From NCBI RefSeq assembly GCF_012223425.1, contig NZ_CP038797.1:1353-65352 (forward strand): a stretch of DNA of 64,000 nucleotides, given 5' to 3'. Origin of the DNA: Mycolicibacterium frederiksbergense (GTDB lineage Bacteria > Actinomycetota > Actinomycetes > Mycobacteriales > Mycobacteriaceae). Made by a program: the position numbers and the translations under genes. Position 1 is the first letter of the stretch; each line of letters starts with the position of its first letter. Shown here one piece after another: positions 53,061-60,782 of the stretch. The notes under the pieces were generated by a model. It worked only from the letters and a program-made list of their open reading frames with translations. It did not search any database and was not told where the DNA came from.

Positions 53061-54234
53061 ACTGGATGTTGCCGGGGCAGATGGCGCGGTCGAACGTTGC
53101 GATGGTGGCGGTGAAAGCCTGTTGGAGAGCTTGGTTGTCGGGATAGATCGCGTAGGTCGCGGATTGGGGTCCACCGGGGTTGGCGTTGGGCGTGCAGGTG
53201 AGCGAGGGGTGTGTAGTGTCGGGCGTCGGTGTGCAGTCACCGTCTGAATAGCCCTTGGGCAGTTCCGCTTTGACCCGTTGCAGGTCGACATCTGATGCTG
53301 TGGGGCTGGGTGCGGCGCTGGTGTCACTGTCACTGCTGTCGCTTGATGTCAGCACGCTCCAGCCGGCGAAGATGATGAGCAGGGCGCCGGTCAGGACGGT
53401 CGCGGTGACCATCAGTGTCTTTTTCGAGGGCCTGGATCGGCTGGGCGTCGTGACATGGAGTTGCGCCGGCGGGATGGGTGGCGCGGGATACGTGTGCGGC
53501 GGGTGTTGCTGGACAACAGGAATGGGGGACGTGTCGGTCGGCGCTTCCGGCATCGGCGGCCGTGGTGGCCGGGCCAGAGGGGCTGCTGGGGCCGGCGGCG
53601 AGGTCGCCGCAGTAGCGTTGCCGCCGACGCGGGCGGGCTCGGGCGCCGGGGTGAATCGCTGTTCTACGTCGAGCCCGGTGGCGGCTACGTTGTCGCCTGC
53701 CGCCGGGGATGTGGTCGTATCGCCCTCTGCTGGTGTGTCGAGGTCTAAGGCCGGGGTGCTCACCTGTTCCGGTACATCCGGCGCAGTGGCAGCGTCGCCG
53801 TCGGCTGGTGTCGGGGTGGCATCTGTCGGCGCATCGTCGGGGACGTCGTCGATCTCCGCGGTCGCGATGGGCAGGATCTTCCCGAAGTCCAGGGCGGGGT
53901 CGTCGAGGTAGCTCAGGTCGATGGCGTAGGCGAGGTCGACCGGGAAGCGGTTCATGCCGTAGTGGGGCTGCTCTCCAGGTGTGCTGGGCCGCATCACGAT
54001 GTCGGTCACCCAGAGGAACGGTCCGTTGGCGTCGGCCCCGAGCTGCTCGGTCGAGCAGGCGCTGGTGTCGAAGTGTGTGTCGATTCGGTGCTTGATGGAG
54101 CCGTCGAGCCGCGCATAGAAGTACTGCTGGCCGTCGGGGTCGGTGCGGACGTCGATAGTCGTCCCGGTGACGGGAAGTTGATCGCGGAACTCTTCGGGGC
54201 CGACCCGAAGATTGCTGATGACAAACCGTGACAC
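53057..54234 (-). pseudogene. 5' part of a sensor-like single-pass membrane protein, split by the element
   Basis: Starts GTG 54234 (SRFVISNLRVGPEEFRD). The frame runs to 53002, but its last 18 residues (VLCPTGVSEMVGDVRPR) come from the element. N-terminal cytoplasmic domain (YFYARLDGSIKHRIDTHFDTSACS ... GMNRFPVDLAYAIDLSYL), long Pro/Ala/Thr linker, one helix (TLMVTATVLTGALLIIFAGWSVL) and an outer domain LPKGYSDGDCTPTP ... SLTCTPNANPGGPQSATYAIYPDNQALQQAF ... ICPGNIQSP. The natural end is at 35181-35364. The outer domain type is otherwise found on mycobacterial Ser/Thr kinases; no kinase domain is present here. Protein produced now would lack its last 60 or so residues. Confidence 0.75.
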
Positions 54235-54259
54235 AGCCCAGAACCTACCTTCGCTGCGT

Positions 54260-54562
54260 TCAGGAAACCTCGAACGCGGTGGCGTCGCGTTCGAGGCGTG
54301 CCGGGGCTTCGCAGGACCGGATTCGGGGGCCGATCGCGATGTCATCGTGGCCGTTGAGAGTCATGGCCTGCCCGTTGGTCAACTCGAGGTCCACCCATTG
54401 CACGCCGAGTCTTTCGGTGCGGATGTCTACGAGGCTGACTGCGGCTTCGAACTGAGGCAGGTAGTCGCCTACTTCGAGGTCGAGCACCAGTTCGACCTGG
54501 TCGGACGTGTTGTCGGGGCCAGACGCTGCCGCCGTGAGGGTATCGCCGAGGGTGGTGGTCAT
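54260..54562 (-). CDS. Small hypothetical protein
   Basis: 100 residues from ATG 54562, with GAGAG upstream. LGDTLTAAASGPDNTSDQVELVLDLEVGDYLPQFEAAVSLVDIRTERLGVQWVDLELTNGQAMTLNGHDDIAIGP: a beta-rich fold, no family named. The frame is open far upstream (to 54952), and a longer product beginning MEPSWAPQQYLADLDARAHKAA cannot be excluded. Confidence 0.6.
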   Translation of the reverse strand: MTTTLGDTLTAAASGPDNTSDQVELVLDLEVGDYLPQFEAAVSLVDIRTERLGVQWVDLELTNGQAMTLNGHDDIAIGPRIRSCEAPARLERDATAFEVS

Positions 54563-54915
54563 CTGCGCCTCTCTCACGTGGTCTGGTCGGTCGACTCGCC
54601 TGTCGGTGCCGGGCGGGTGCGCGGGTCGGGCCGTCGGGGTGGAGTCCACGTTAGCTGCGAGTTCAGCGCTGACGGGCTCCCGACATAGGCCGATTTCCGT
54701 AATGTGTGTCGCCGGTTCATCGACGGGGCCGCCTTGCGGTGCATGCCTCCGGTAGGCCGGCGGTGCGGCGGCCGCCTTATGGGCGCGGGCGTCGAGGTCG
54801 GCCAGGTACTGCTGCGGTGCCCAGCTCGGCTCCATGCCCGGCTGCGTGCGGCGCCCAGGACATCGGCGGCTGCCGCCTGGCACGACGAACGTCGGCGAAC
54901 TGAAAGAAGCTGACC
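54563..54915. other. Intergenic stretch or N-terminal extension
   Basis: 353 nt. A minus-strand frame continuous with the 54260-54562 gene is open throughout and partly protein-like. Also holds TGTCGGGA but with no TANNNT at the right distance, and a distorted copy of the leader element near 54576-54612. It may be a decayed promoter/leader unit. Confidence 0.3.
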
Positions 54916-55104
54916 TCATCGCCTCCGGCGGCCAACAACTTTGGTGTCCCACAGCCCTGTTCCGGGCAGCCGCAGGGTGCGCCGCACGGTGCCGTCGGCG
55001 GCGCGGCTCAAACGTACGGGGCCCGCGCCGGCGCTCACCGAAACTCCGCGCTGAGTCAACGTGAAGCGGAAGGGACCGAGGGTCTTGGTTTTGCGGAACT
55101 GCAT
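54916..55104 (-). CDS. DUF4236-like small protein
   Basis: 62 residues, ATG at 55104 with AGGAGG 8 nt upstream. QFRKTKTLGPFRFTLTQRGVSVSAGAGPVRLSR ... RRTLRLPGTGLWDTK matches the short DUF4236 module (FRxxLGPxRxxLxxRGVSVSxG ... LPGTGL). Role unknown. Preceded by the second promoter-like motif (55150-55180). Confidence 0.75.
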   Translation of the reverse strand: MQFRKTKTLGPFRFTLTQRGVSVSAGAGPVRLSRAADGTVRRTLRLPGTGLWDTKVVGRRRR

Positions 55105-55149
55105 GGGTGATTCCTCCTGGTGTGACGTTCGCGCTTCATCTCTCTCATG

Positions 55150-55180
55150 GGTAGTACCTTCCCGCGCGTCGCTTTCCGTC
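55150..55180 (-). promoter_or_regulatory. Second promoter-like motif, copy 3
   Basis: Minus strand: GACGGAAA (55180-55173), 14 nt, GGTACTACC (55158-55150), 45 nt before the ATG at 55104. Confidence 0.5.
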
Positions 55181-55302
55181 ACGAAGATCGTCAATGGTGC
55201 GCGTACCTGCGGCGATGACAGGTCCCCCGGCCACGCGTGCGTGTGTCTGTCAGCGCCGCATTGTTCGTGCGGAGAGGGACGGCGGGCGCGGCGGTGACGT
55301 GC

Positions 55303-55536
55303 TTAGTTCTCGCGGCTGCGGGCGAGCGCGATTCCCATCTCTGTGATCTCGCCGCCTTCCATGCACAGGGTTAAGGCAGGGCGCAACCCTTCCCACACCG
55401 TCAGGGTGTGGCCGGTGGATGCGGTCCCGGTGCGGCCGTCCCAGAGTTGCACTCGGACCGCCCAATTGGTCGGTGCGCCAGGACTGAACCGTCGTGCGTC
55501 CAGCTCCGCTACGGCGCGCCAAGCAAGTCTGCGTTG
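55303..55536 (-). CDS. Possible small protein overlapping the ATPase gene, start unclear
   Basis: The frame ending at 55303 is protein-like over its last 75 codons (AVAELDARRFSPGAPTNWAVRVQLWDGRTGTASTGHTLTVWEGLRPALTLCMEGGEITEMGIALAR), but no ATG or GTG lies at a sensible place; upstream it runs antisense-like through the ATPase end. It may start at a TTG or be joined to the ATPase by a frameshift. Confidence 0.4.
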   Translation of the reverse strand, partial: QRRLAWRAVAELDARRFSPGAPTNWAVRVQLWDGRTGTASTGHTLTVWEGLRPALTLCMEGGEITEMGIALARSREN

Positions 55537-57242
55537 ATATGGAGTTCGCCTCGGCCACTGGCGAGGTTGAGGGACCGTAGCCGCGACAGGGCGTTGCGAA
55601 AGCCACCGCCGACGGGGCTGTATTCGGTCGCTTCGGCGATCTCGGCGATGGGGATGTCGCGGTGGGGGTGGCGCGCCAGGTACTGAAGGATCATTCGCGG
55701 TGCTTTGTCGAGATGTTGTGCCCACCATGCGATCAGCTCGGGACCGGGTGGCGGCAGATGCTCCCAGCTTCCGAGCGCGTCCAGGCCAGCGGCGGTGATG
55801 GCGATGTCACCGCGACCTTCAATCAGGCCGCCGGTGCGAAGGCTGGACAATGCGTTACGGAAACCCCCGCCTTTATGGCTGCGGCCGGTCAACAATGCGA
55901 TCTGGCTAGAGGTCCGCTGGCCGTGTTGGGCCAGGACGGTGAGAATCTCGCGCTCGGCCAGCTTGAGCTTGTCGTCGTCTCGCCCGGCCGGCTCCGCTGT
56001 CGTTTTCGCCTTCGGCGGCGACTCGCATTGCAGTTCCGGTGCTTTCGCGGGCGTGGCTGCAGCCCGGCCCTGTTGGCCTGACACGGCGGGGCTGGCAGCG
56101 AGCGCGTTCTCAACCTGATCGGCCGCCCTGCTGATCGTCTCGCCGAATGCGCGCAGTTGCTCGACCGCGCAGGTGAGGGCACCGAGGTCATCTGTGCTCA
56201 GCACCGGGACCTCAACGTGGACGACCTGTTGGGCGCGGGCACGTTCGGCTTCCAGTTCGCTTCGCAGGCGTTGGATTTCGCGGTCCGCACTGGGTGCTGG
56301 GGTTCCATCTCCGGCGACCGGAGTCGTGGTGGTGTTGTCGAGTTGCCGGCGCAAACGTTCGACGTCGACCGGGGCCCTGGTGCTGGCGGTGTGCCGGCGT
56401 GCGCCTGCCTTGGGTGTCGCGCTGGAGTCGAAGGTGTGACGGCGCCTGACGTTGATGAGCTGGGTGACACCGAGCCACTCGGGGGACCATACCCAGGCTT
56501 GACCGATCGGCAGTGATGGTAGCGATTGACGCACTTGGCGGGCTTGCCCTTCCTCGGCGTGCTGGGCCACCCAATCACTGATCGCGCTGACGTCTTGTGG
56601 TGCCGTGACACCTAAGGCGATCAGCGAATCAAGTTGCGAGAGAACGGTTTTGTGCAGCGCAGCGGCGCGCTGACTACACAGGGTGACCCCGAGCCCCTTG
56701 ACCCGACCGCGGCGCACGATGTCTTCGGTGGCTCCTAGAAGTCGTTCCACGCCGGCGGGAGCGCGCTGCGGGGCGAACTCGTCGGCCTCGTCGATGATGA
56801 GGTGCAGTGGTTCCCGGTTGCGCCAGTAGAGCGTTTCCAGGAAGTCGGTGGCGAAGGTACGGCGTTCGGCTTTGCGCAGCAGGGAGAGGTCCACAACCGC
56901 AGGGAAGCGTTCCTTGACGATGAGTTCGGCGATGGCGGCTCCCTGGTCGGCACGTAGCGCGACGTCGGCATGCTCACCGCCGATGATGATGACGGGGAAC
57001 CCGGCCGCGCGGCCGTCGGCCGACGATCGCAGACCGTGCCAGACACCGGTGGGATCGATGACGCAGATCAGGCAGCCGGCGCTCATCAATTCCTCGGCGA
57101 GAACTGAGGCGGTGTGGGTCTTCCCGCGGCCCTTCTTGCCGAGAATGGCAAAGGTCGAGGTCACGCTGTCCAGGGGCATGGTGAAGTCGTCAGCGATGTT
57201 GATTGTGGCGGCTGGTGCGCCGTCCTGCCCGATTTCCGTCAT
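55509..57242 (-). CDS. HerA/DUF87-like P-loop ATPase with duplicated winged-helix tail
   Basis: 577 residues from ATG 57242 (the open frame reaches 57437). Walker A AILGKKGRGKTHTASVLAEEL, Walker B LHLIIDEADEFAPQR, a sensor segment (GRVKGLGVTLCSQRAAALHKTVLSQLD with Arg/Gln) and the AQHAEEGQARQV helix define a HerA/VirB4-like DNA-translocating ATPase. A linker with a coiled segment (EIQRLRSELEAERARAQQ) precedes two winged-helix repeats, each ending GGGFRNALSxLRxxxL. It could pump DNA in repair or defence (HerA-nuclease pairs) or act in plasmid transfer; no NurA-type partner is adjacent. Confidence 0.8.
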   Translation of the reverse strand: MTEIGQDGAPAATINIADDFTMPLDSVTSTFAILGKKGRGKTHTASVLAEELMSAGCLICVIDPTGVWHGLRSSADGRAAGFPVIIIGGEHADVALRADQGAAIAELIVKERFPAVVDLSLLRKAERRTFATDFLETLYWRNREPLHLIIDEADEFAPQRAPAGVERLLGATEDIVRRGRVKGLGVTLCSQRAAALHKTVLSQLDSLIALGVTAPQDVSAISDWVAQHAEEGQARQVRQSLPSLPIGQAWVWSPEWLGVTQLINVRRRHTFDSSATPKAGARRHTASTRAPVDVERLRRQLDNTTTTPVAGDGTPAPSADREIQRLRSELEAERARAQQVVHVEVPVLSTDDLGALTCAVEQLRAFGETISRAADQVENALAASPAVSGQQGRAAATPAKAPELQCESPPKAKTTAEPAGRDDDKLKLAEREILTVLAQHGQRTSSQIALLTGRSHKGGGFRNALSSLRTGGLIEGRGDIAITAAGLDALGSWEHLPPPGPELIAWWAQHLDKAPRMILQYLARHPHRDIPIAEIAEATEYSPVGGGFRNALSRLRSLNLASGRGELHINADLLGAP

Positions 57243-57455
57243 GCTGCCGCGCCTATCGGTGTGACCTGGCCAAATGGTTTCTCTTCGTTCTGAGTATGCA
57301 CCGCGGATCGGGGCATCGCGGCTCCCGCGGCGCGTGTGTTTGCCTTCATTGCGCCCCCGGCGGCGCGCCGACGCCGCGAGGCGTCGCGCTGACAGCTGGG
57401 GGCCTTGCGCCTGCCCAGCGCGGCGTTGAGCAGGCATGTCGGCACGTCCCCTGAG

Positions 57456-57740
57456 TTAGCGCCGGATGCGCACCCGGCGCTCTGTGGTGGGGTCGGCGGG
57501 CACGAGGATCTCGGCGTGCGGGTCGTGTTCGAGCTCAGTCACGGAGTTGATCTCGCGTTCCAGGCCTTGGAATCCGTCGTCGTCGAGTTCGGCCAGCCGG
57601 TTCTCCAGGTCCAGCTCGTCGATGTCCGCACCGAGAGGAACCTGGACACGGGCCTGGTGTTGGGACACTTCGGTCCATGTGACGAGCACCGTCTGCATAG
57701 TCGCTGACTGACTCGCGGTCTGGGGGTCTAGTGAGGTCAT
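57456..57740 (-). CDS. Small hypothetical acidic protein
   Basis: 94 residues from ATG 57740, AAGGG upstream. TVLVTWTEVSQHQARVQVPLGADIDELDLENRLAELDDDGFQGLEREINSVTELEHDPHAEILVP: alternating strand/helix, no family named. Under promoter/leader unit 57760-57838. Confidence 0.65.
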   Translation of the reverse strand: MTSLDPQTASQSATMQTVLVTWTEVSQHQARVQVPLGADIDELDLENRLAELDDDGFQGLEREINSVTELEHDPHAEILVPADPTTERRVRIRR

Positions 57741-57759
57741 GGCATCCCTTCGGGGGTGT

Positions 57760-57838
57760 GGTGACTGGGCCAGCAGGCCGAGCCGGTGAGCGCGCCCGTG
57801 TCGGGGGCACGGCCTAATTGTACTGCGCTGCACCGACA
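57760..57838 (-). promoter_or_regulatory. DNA-damage-type promoter and leader hairpin (unit 10)
   Basis: Minus strand: TGTCGGTG, 8 nt, TACAAT (57838-57817), full consensus match. Leader element 57760-57786 (plus-strand GGTGACTGGGC, CAGCA, GGCCGAGCCGG), 19 nt before the ATG at 57740. Confidence 0.65.
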
Positions 57839-57850
57839 TACCACATCTCC

Positions 57851-58369
57851 TCAGCCATCGGCGCTGTCTACTTCAATGCTGGCCAGCGCAGCCGTTCCGA
57901 TGCTGCCGGCGTTGCGGAGCAGCGATGCCGCCACGCCGCGCTGATATCCGATGCCAGGTGCGGCCTCGAAAGCGTCCATCAGGACAATGTCAGCAATGCC
58001 TGCCTCGTTGACGATCTGAACGCCGACCGAGAGCACCTTGAGATAGGCCGCCGGGAGCATCGCGATGATCTCGTCGGGACGGCGGGCACACAGCTGGGCG
58101 GCCAGCAGGTCCGGACCGCAAGCTCCGGGCTGTCCCATCTTCAGGTCGTAGGGAGCGATGACAGTGTCGAGGTCCACCAGCCCGTGCAGAGCCGAGACGA
58201 TAGCGACGCCGGCGGGCTTACCGCACACTCTGGTGGTGTCAGCCGCTTCGCTGCGTGCGGCGGACAGCATGAACGTAAAGTGGTTGCTGCAGTACAGTTC
58301 TGCCGCCGGTGCCGGGTGCTCGCGCTTGGCCGCGGCGCAGGCGACGACGACCAGGACGCCGCCGTTCAC
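57851..58369 (-). CDS. DUF6884-like protein
   Basis: 172 residues from the GTG at 58369, which overlaps the upstream stop (GTGA). GVLVVVACAAAKREHPAPAAELYCSNHFTFMLSAA ... VAIVSALHGLVDLDTVIAPYDLKMG is the conserved core (C/S-xxK and S-A-x-x-G-L-x) I associate with DUF6884, related to YaaA/nucleotide-processing folds. It is common on phages and plasmids. The C-terminal part may be altered (IADIVLMDAFEAAPGIGYQRGVAASLL). Confidence 0.75.
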   Translation of the reverse strand: MNGGVLVVVACAAAKREHPAPAAELYCSNHFTFMLSAARSEAADTTRVCGKPAGVAIVSALHGLVDLDTVIAPYDLKMGQPGACGPDLLAAQLCARRPDEIIAMLPAAYLKVLSVGVQIVNEAGIADIVLMDAFEAAPGIGYQRGVAASLLRNAGSIGTAALASIEVDSADG

Positions 58370-58671
58370 TGGAAGTCCTTGGACGAGATGATGGCCTGCG
58401 TGACTTCGCGGCACCGATTCGGGCATGCCGTGACGGCGAGATCCTTGCAGCGCAGTCGCACCTTTTTGCCGGATCCGTCGAGGACGATTCGGACGTAGCC
58501 GCCGGGCACACCCACGACCATGCCGGTGCGCTCCCCCGCGTTGTGCCAGGTTGTGCCAGGCCGCAGCGCTACCCGGTCGGCCAGCTGGAAGTCGGCCAGC
58601 GACGTCGCGTAGGCGAGATCGTCGCCCTGGGGGTCTTGAACGGTGGTGTAGAAGCGGTCATCGAGTGGCAC
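58366..58671 (-). CDS. Small hypothetical protein
   Basis: 101 residues, GTG at 58671 with AGGAG 7 nt upstream. FYTTVQDPQGDDLAYATSLADFQLADRVALRPGTTWHNAGERTGMVVGVPGGYVRIVLDGSGKKVRLRCKDLAVT looks like an SH3-like barrel (beta strands with GMVVGV ... YVRIVLD). Coupled to the DUF6884-like gene. Confidence 0.65.
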   Translation of the reverse strand: MPLDDRFYTTVQDPQGDDLAYATSLADFQLADRVALRPGTTWHNAGERTGMVVGVPGGYVRIVLDGSGKKVRLRCKDLAVTACPNRCREVTQAIISSKDFQ

Positions 58672-58693
58672 GCCGCATCTCCTTTGTCGGGTT

Positions 58694-58720
58694 GGTGACC
58701 GGGCCGCACGGCCTGGCCGG
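58694..58720 (-). promoter_or_regulatory. Leader hairpin (unit 11) without a matching promoter
   Basis: Plus-strand GGTGACCGGGC, CGCAC, GGCCTGGCCGG, 22 nt before the GTG at 58671. No TGTCRG box with TANNNT found in the next 150 nt; transcription may come from 60633 through the upstream genes. Confidence 0.5.
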
Positions 58721-58879
58721 ATGTCGGCTGCCCACCTCGGGTGGTGGTCAGCGCCTCGGGTTCATCGCCCCGGTTGTGTGAGAGCAAGCATTTCCCTCGA
58801 CCGGGTGAGCTGCGGTTTCTCACCTCACTCGCTGGTCGCCACGTGGCGATCGCTCGACTGCCGCATGCTCTGGTGTTGA

Positions 58880-59212
58880 TCAGGCTGCCAGCGAGGTCAG
58901 CAGGGCGTAGCTCACGGCGTGGCACTGCTGTGTGCTCATGCTGGCCGGTGTCGCCGTCTCGGGGTCGGTGGCGACCACGATGGCGTTCCCGCAGATGAGC
59001 GGCAGGTCGTGCGGGGCGCGATCGGAGACTGCCAGCGCCAGACCCATTGCGGCCATGTTGGGTTCGGCCGCAGAGGTGGCGGACTGGTCGCTGTACCAGA
59101 GGTCCAGGTTGTGCCAGAGGACCAGGGTGGCGGGGTGGCTGGCTCGGTGGCCGCGGGGATCGAGGTCGATGCCTGCGACCCATCCGTCGGCGCCGATCTT
59201 GACTGCGCGCAT
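58880..59212 (-). CDS. Hypothetical protein
   Basis: 110 residues, ATG at 59212 with AGGAGG 5 nt upstream. RAVKIGADGWVAGIDLDPRGHRASHPATLVLWHNLDLWYSD ... LPLICGNAIVVATDPETATPASMSTQQCHAVSYALLTSL. Beta-rich start, helical end; resembles DUF3846-type small proteins loosely (LICGNAIVV), not firmly. Last gene of the micro-gene chain that begins at 60526. Confidence 0.65.
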   Translation of the reverse strand: MRAVKIGADGWVAGIDLDPRGHRASHPATLVLWHNLDLWYSDQSATSAAEPNMAAMGLALAVSDRAPHDLPLICGNAIVVATDPETATPASMSTQQCHAVSYALLTSLAA

Positions 59213-59296
59213 GTGTTCCTCCTTGGTGTGTTCCCGGGGTGTAGGCGACGCGCCCTCCGGACCTCACAGATGCGGGGGACGTGCTATCTGGCCTGG

Positions 59297-59845
59297 TCAT
59301 GGGCGTTGTGGTGGGTCTTCGGTGAGCCGGCCGTCGGGGGTATAGCTCCAGCTCCGGATCCGTTTGAACGGCTTGGCAAGGAACAGCACGTGCGATTGCG
59401 GGGTTCGGGGCGCGATGATCCTGGCTTCGTAGTCGCGGCAGATGCCCATCACCCAGCGGTCGGGTTTGGCTTCGGTCATCAGCTCAGGGGTGATGGTGTC
59501 GGCGCTGATGCGGTGCTCGGGTGCGCGGCGATGCTCCCGGCGCGCGATGTGCGGGCACAGGGTCAGGCTCGCAAGGGCGCAGTCGGGGTGCATCGGGGGG
59601 TCTAGATAGGCGCGCTCGGATGCTGTGCGGGGTCCGCCCAGGAACGCCAGCCACCATCCGAGTGGTTGCCCGCAGGATCCACACAGGCGCTCACGTGCGC
59701 AGGTGAGCACTCTGGCCGATTGGATGGCCGCGAAATCGGCCGTGTGGTCGTCCTTCTCATTGACGTAGGGGATGGGGATGCCGCGGCGTCGGTCGTGCGG
59801 GCGGGCGGCTAGCGTCTCGGGCAGCACGTGCTCGGGTGCGCTCAT
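59297..59845 (-). CDS. Hypothetical protein with zinc-knuckle motif
   Basis: 182 residues from ATG 59845 (overlaps the upstream stop). Contains TCARERLCGSCGQPLGWWLAFLGGPRTASERAYLDPPMHPDCALASLTLCPHIAR, a Cys/His-rich segment likely binding zinc, and DRWVMGICRDYEARIIAPRTPQSHVLFLAKPFKRIRSWSYTPDGRL. The plan is common among actinobacteriophage/plasmid proteins. No family named. Confidence 0.65.
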   Translation of the reverse strand: MSAPEHVLPETLAARPHDRRRGIPIPYVNEKDDHTADFAAIQSARVLTCARERLCGSCGQPLGWWLAFLGGPRTASERAYLDPPMHPDCALASLTLCPHIARREHRRAPEHRISADTITPELMTEAKPDRWVMGICRDYEARIIAPRTPQSHVLFLAKPFKRIRSWSYTPDGRLTEDPPQRP

Positions 59846-60102
59846 CGTCGTTGCTCCCGCACGTGGTGGACGTAGCGCTGAATGTCGTCGATGCGATCGG
59901 CGATGGCGTCGAGGTCGCCTTCGATGATCAGTCCGTCCTCTTCCTCGCCGAGGAACAGCGCCCATGGCTGGGTGACCTTCTTGGCCCACGGGTCGTCGTC
60001 CTCTGGGGGCGCGGTGTTCAACTCTTCGGGTGCGCGGTCGCGTTCTACCAGTAGGTAATTGAGGTTCTGGACCTGTGCCCAGTTGTCACGGCTTTCGCTC
60101 AT
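59842..60102 (-). CDS. Small acidic hypothetical protein
   Basis: 86 residues from ATG 60102 with AGGAG upstream. WAQVQNLNYLLVERDRAPEELNTAPPEDDDPWAKKVTQPWALFLGEEEDGLIIEGDLDAIADRIDDIQRYVHHVREQRR. Starts and ends overlap neighbours by 4 nt. Confidence 0.6.
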   Translation of the reverse strand: MSESRDNWAQVQNLNYLLVERDRAPEELNTAPPEDDDPWAKKVTQPWALFLGEEEDGLIIEGDLDAIADRIDDIQRYVHHVREQRR

Positions 60103-60278
60103 GGCTGCTCCTCGTCCTCTTGCTCCGCGGCGTACTGCCGATCTGCACAGTTGCCGCAGGCCCCGTTCCATCCCTCTCCGTCGTCGAGGGAGTCGGTGCA
60201 GCCCTCCTCGAACGGATCCGAGCAGATGTCCTCGCTGTCACGGTCGGTGTCGGTGTCGCTCGCCTTCGCGGTGGTCAT
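60099..60278 (-). CDS. 59-residue acidic protein with C-x2-C
   Basis: ATG 60278 overlaps the upstream stop (TGATG); GTG 60281 also possible. Asp/Glu-rich with WNGACGNCADRQY near the end. Very short and acidic; could bind zinc or mimic DNA. Part of the ATGA-linked chain. Confidence 0.55.
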   Translation of the reverse strand: MTTAKASDTDTDRDSEDICSDPFEEGCTDSLDDGEGWNGACGNCADRQYAAEQEDEEQP

Positions 60279-60526
60279 CACGCGATCCCAGCAAGGTGGT
60301 CGGCGTAGATGCCGGCGGCGTGCTCGGCCGCCGCGTCAGCGGCCCGGTCCTCGGATGCTTCGTCGGCGAGGTAGCCCAGCCAGTCGCTCACGTCGGCGAT
60401 CTGCCGGGCCAGCGCCGGCGTCTCGGGCTCGGTGTCAGCGCGCGCCTGCAGGGTGCGCAGCAGGTCGTTGGCTTCATCATCGTTGAGCAGTTCCAGGGGG
60501 AAGTGGTCGCCATCAACGGAATACAT
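60278..60526 (-). CDS. Small hypothetical protein, first gene of a micro-gene operon
   Basis: 82 residues from ATG 60526 (a GTG at 60538 lies too close to AGAAGGG). DGDHFPLELLNDDEANDLLRTLQARADTEPETPALARQIADVSDWLGYLADEASEDRAADAAAEHAAGIYADHL: acidic, helical. Starts a chain of overlapping genes (60526, 60278, 60102, 59845), followed by 59212. Promoter/leader unit at 60551-60633. Confidence 0.6.
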   Translation of the reverse strand: MYSVDGDHFPLELLNDDEANDLLRTLQARADTEPETPALARQIADVSDWLGYLADEASEDRAADAAAEHAAGIYADHLAGIA

Positions 60527-60695
60527 CACTGGTATCACCCTTCTGGGCTTGGTGACCGGGCCCGCGGGCCTGGCCGATCTGGGGTGCGCTCATCGTGTGA
60601 GTCGCTGCGTTCAGTGTATCGCGGGCTCTGACAAATCCGATTCTGCGGGGGGCGTGAATTCCCCAGCCCGAAAGCGTGGATCTAATCGTCTGCAC
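60513..60695 (-). CDS. Possible 60-codon ORF overlapping the unit 12 promoter
   Basis: GTG at 60695 has a strong ribosome site (GGAGGAGG, 9 nt spacing) just downstream of the motif at 60722-60752. It reads through the DNA-damage promoter and hairpin in another frame and stops inside the 60526 gene. Product (QTIRSTLSGWGIHAPRRIGF ...) has no recognisable domain. It may be a translated upstream ORF. Confidence 0.3.
   Translation of the reverse strand: MQTIRSTLSGWGIHAPRRIGFVRARDTLNAATHTMSAPQIGQARGPGHQAQKGDTSDVFR
60551..60633 (-). promoter_or_regulatory. DNA-damage-type promoter and leader hairpin (unit 12)
   Basis: Minus strand: TGTCAGAG, 7 nt, TACACT (60633-60613), one base shorter than the others. 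Leader hairpin 60551-60576 (plus-strand GGTGACCGGGCCCGCGGGCC split as GGTGACCGGGCC, CG, CGGGCC, then TGGCCG), 24 nt before the ATG at 60526. Confidence 0.55.
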
Positions 60696-60721
60696 GGGTG
60701 CGGGCCTCCTCCTCTCGCGGG

Positions 60722-60752
60722 GGAAGTACCGGTGCATAGCCATCATTCCGTC
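60722..60752 (-). promoter_or_regulatory. Second promoter-like motif, copy 4
   Basis: Minus strand: GACGGAAT (60752-60745), 14 nt, GGTACTTCC (60730-60722). Two bases differ from the other three copies; spacing identical. It would give the 60526 operon a second promoter. Confidence 0.45.
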
Positions 60753-60782
60753 GCCACCCGTCTGAGATTCTTCCCCTGGCGG

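Noticed and set aside
54563..54640. A 14th leader-hairpin unit upstream of the 54260-54562 gene
   Set aside because: The TGTCGGGA box has no TANNNT at 8 nt and the hairpin is badly distorted, so it is not counted.
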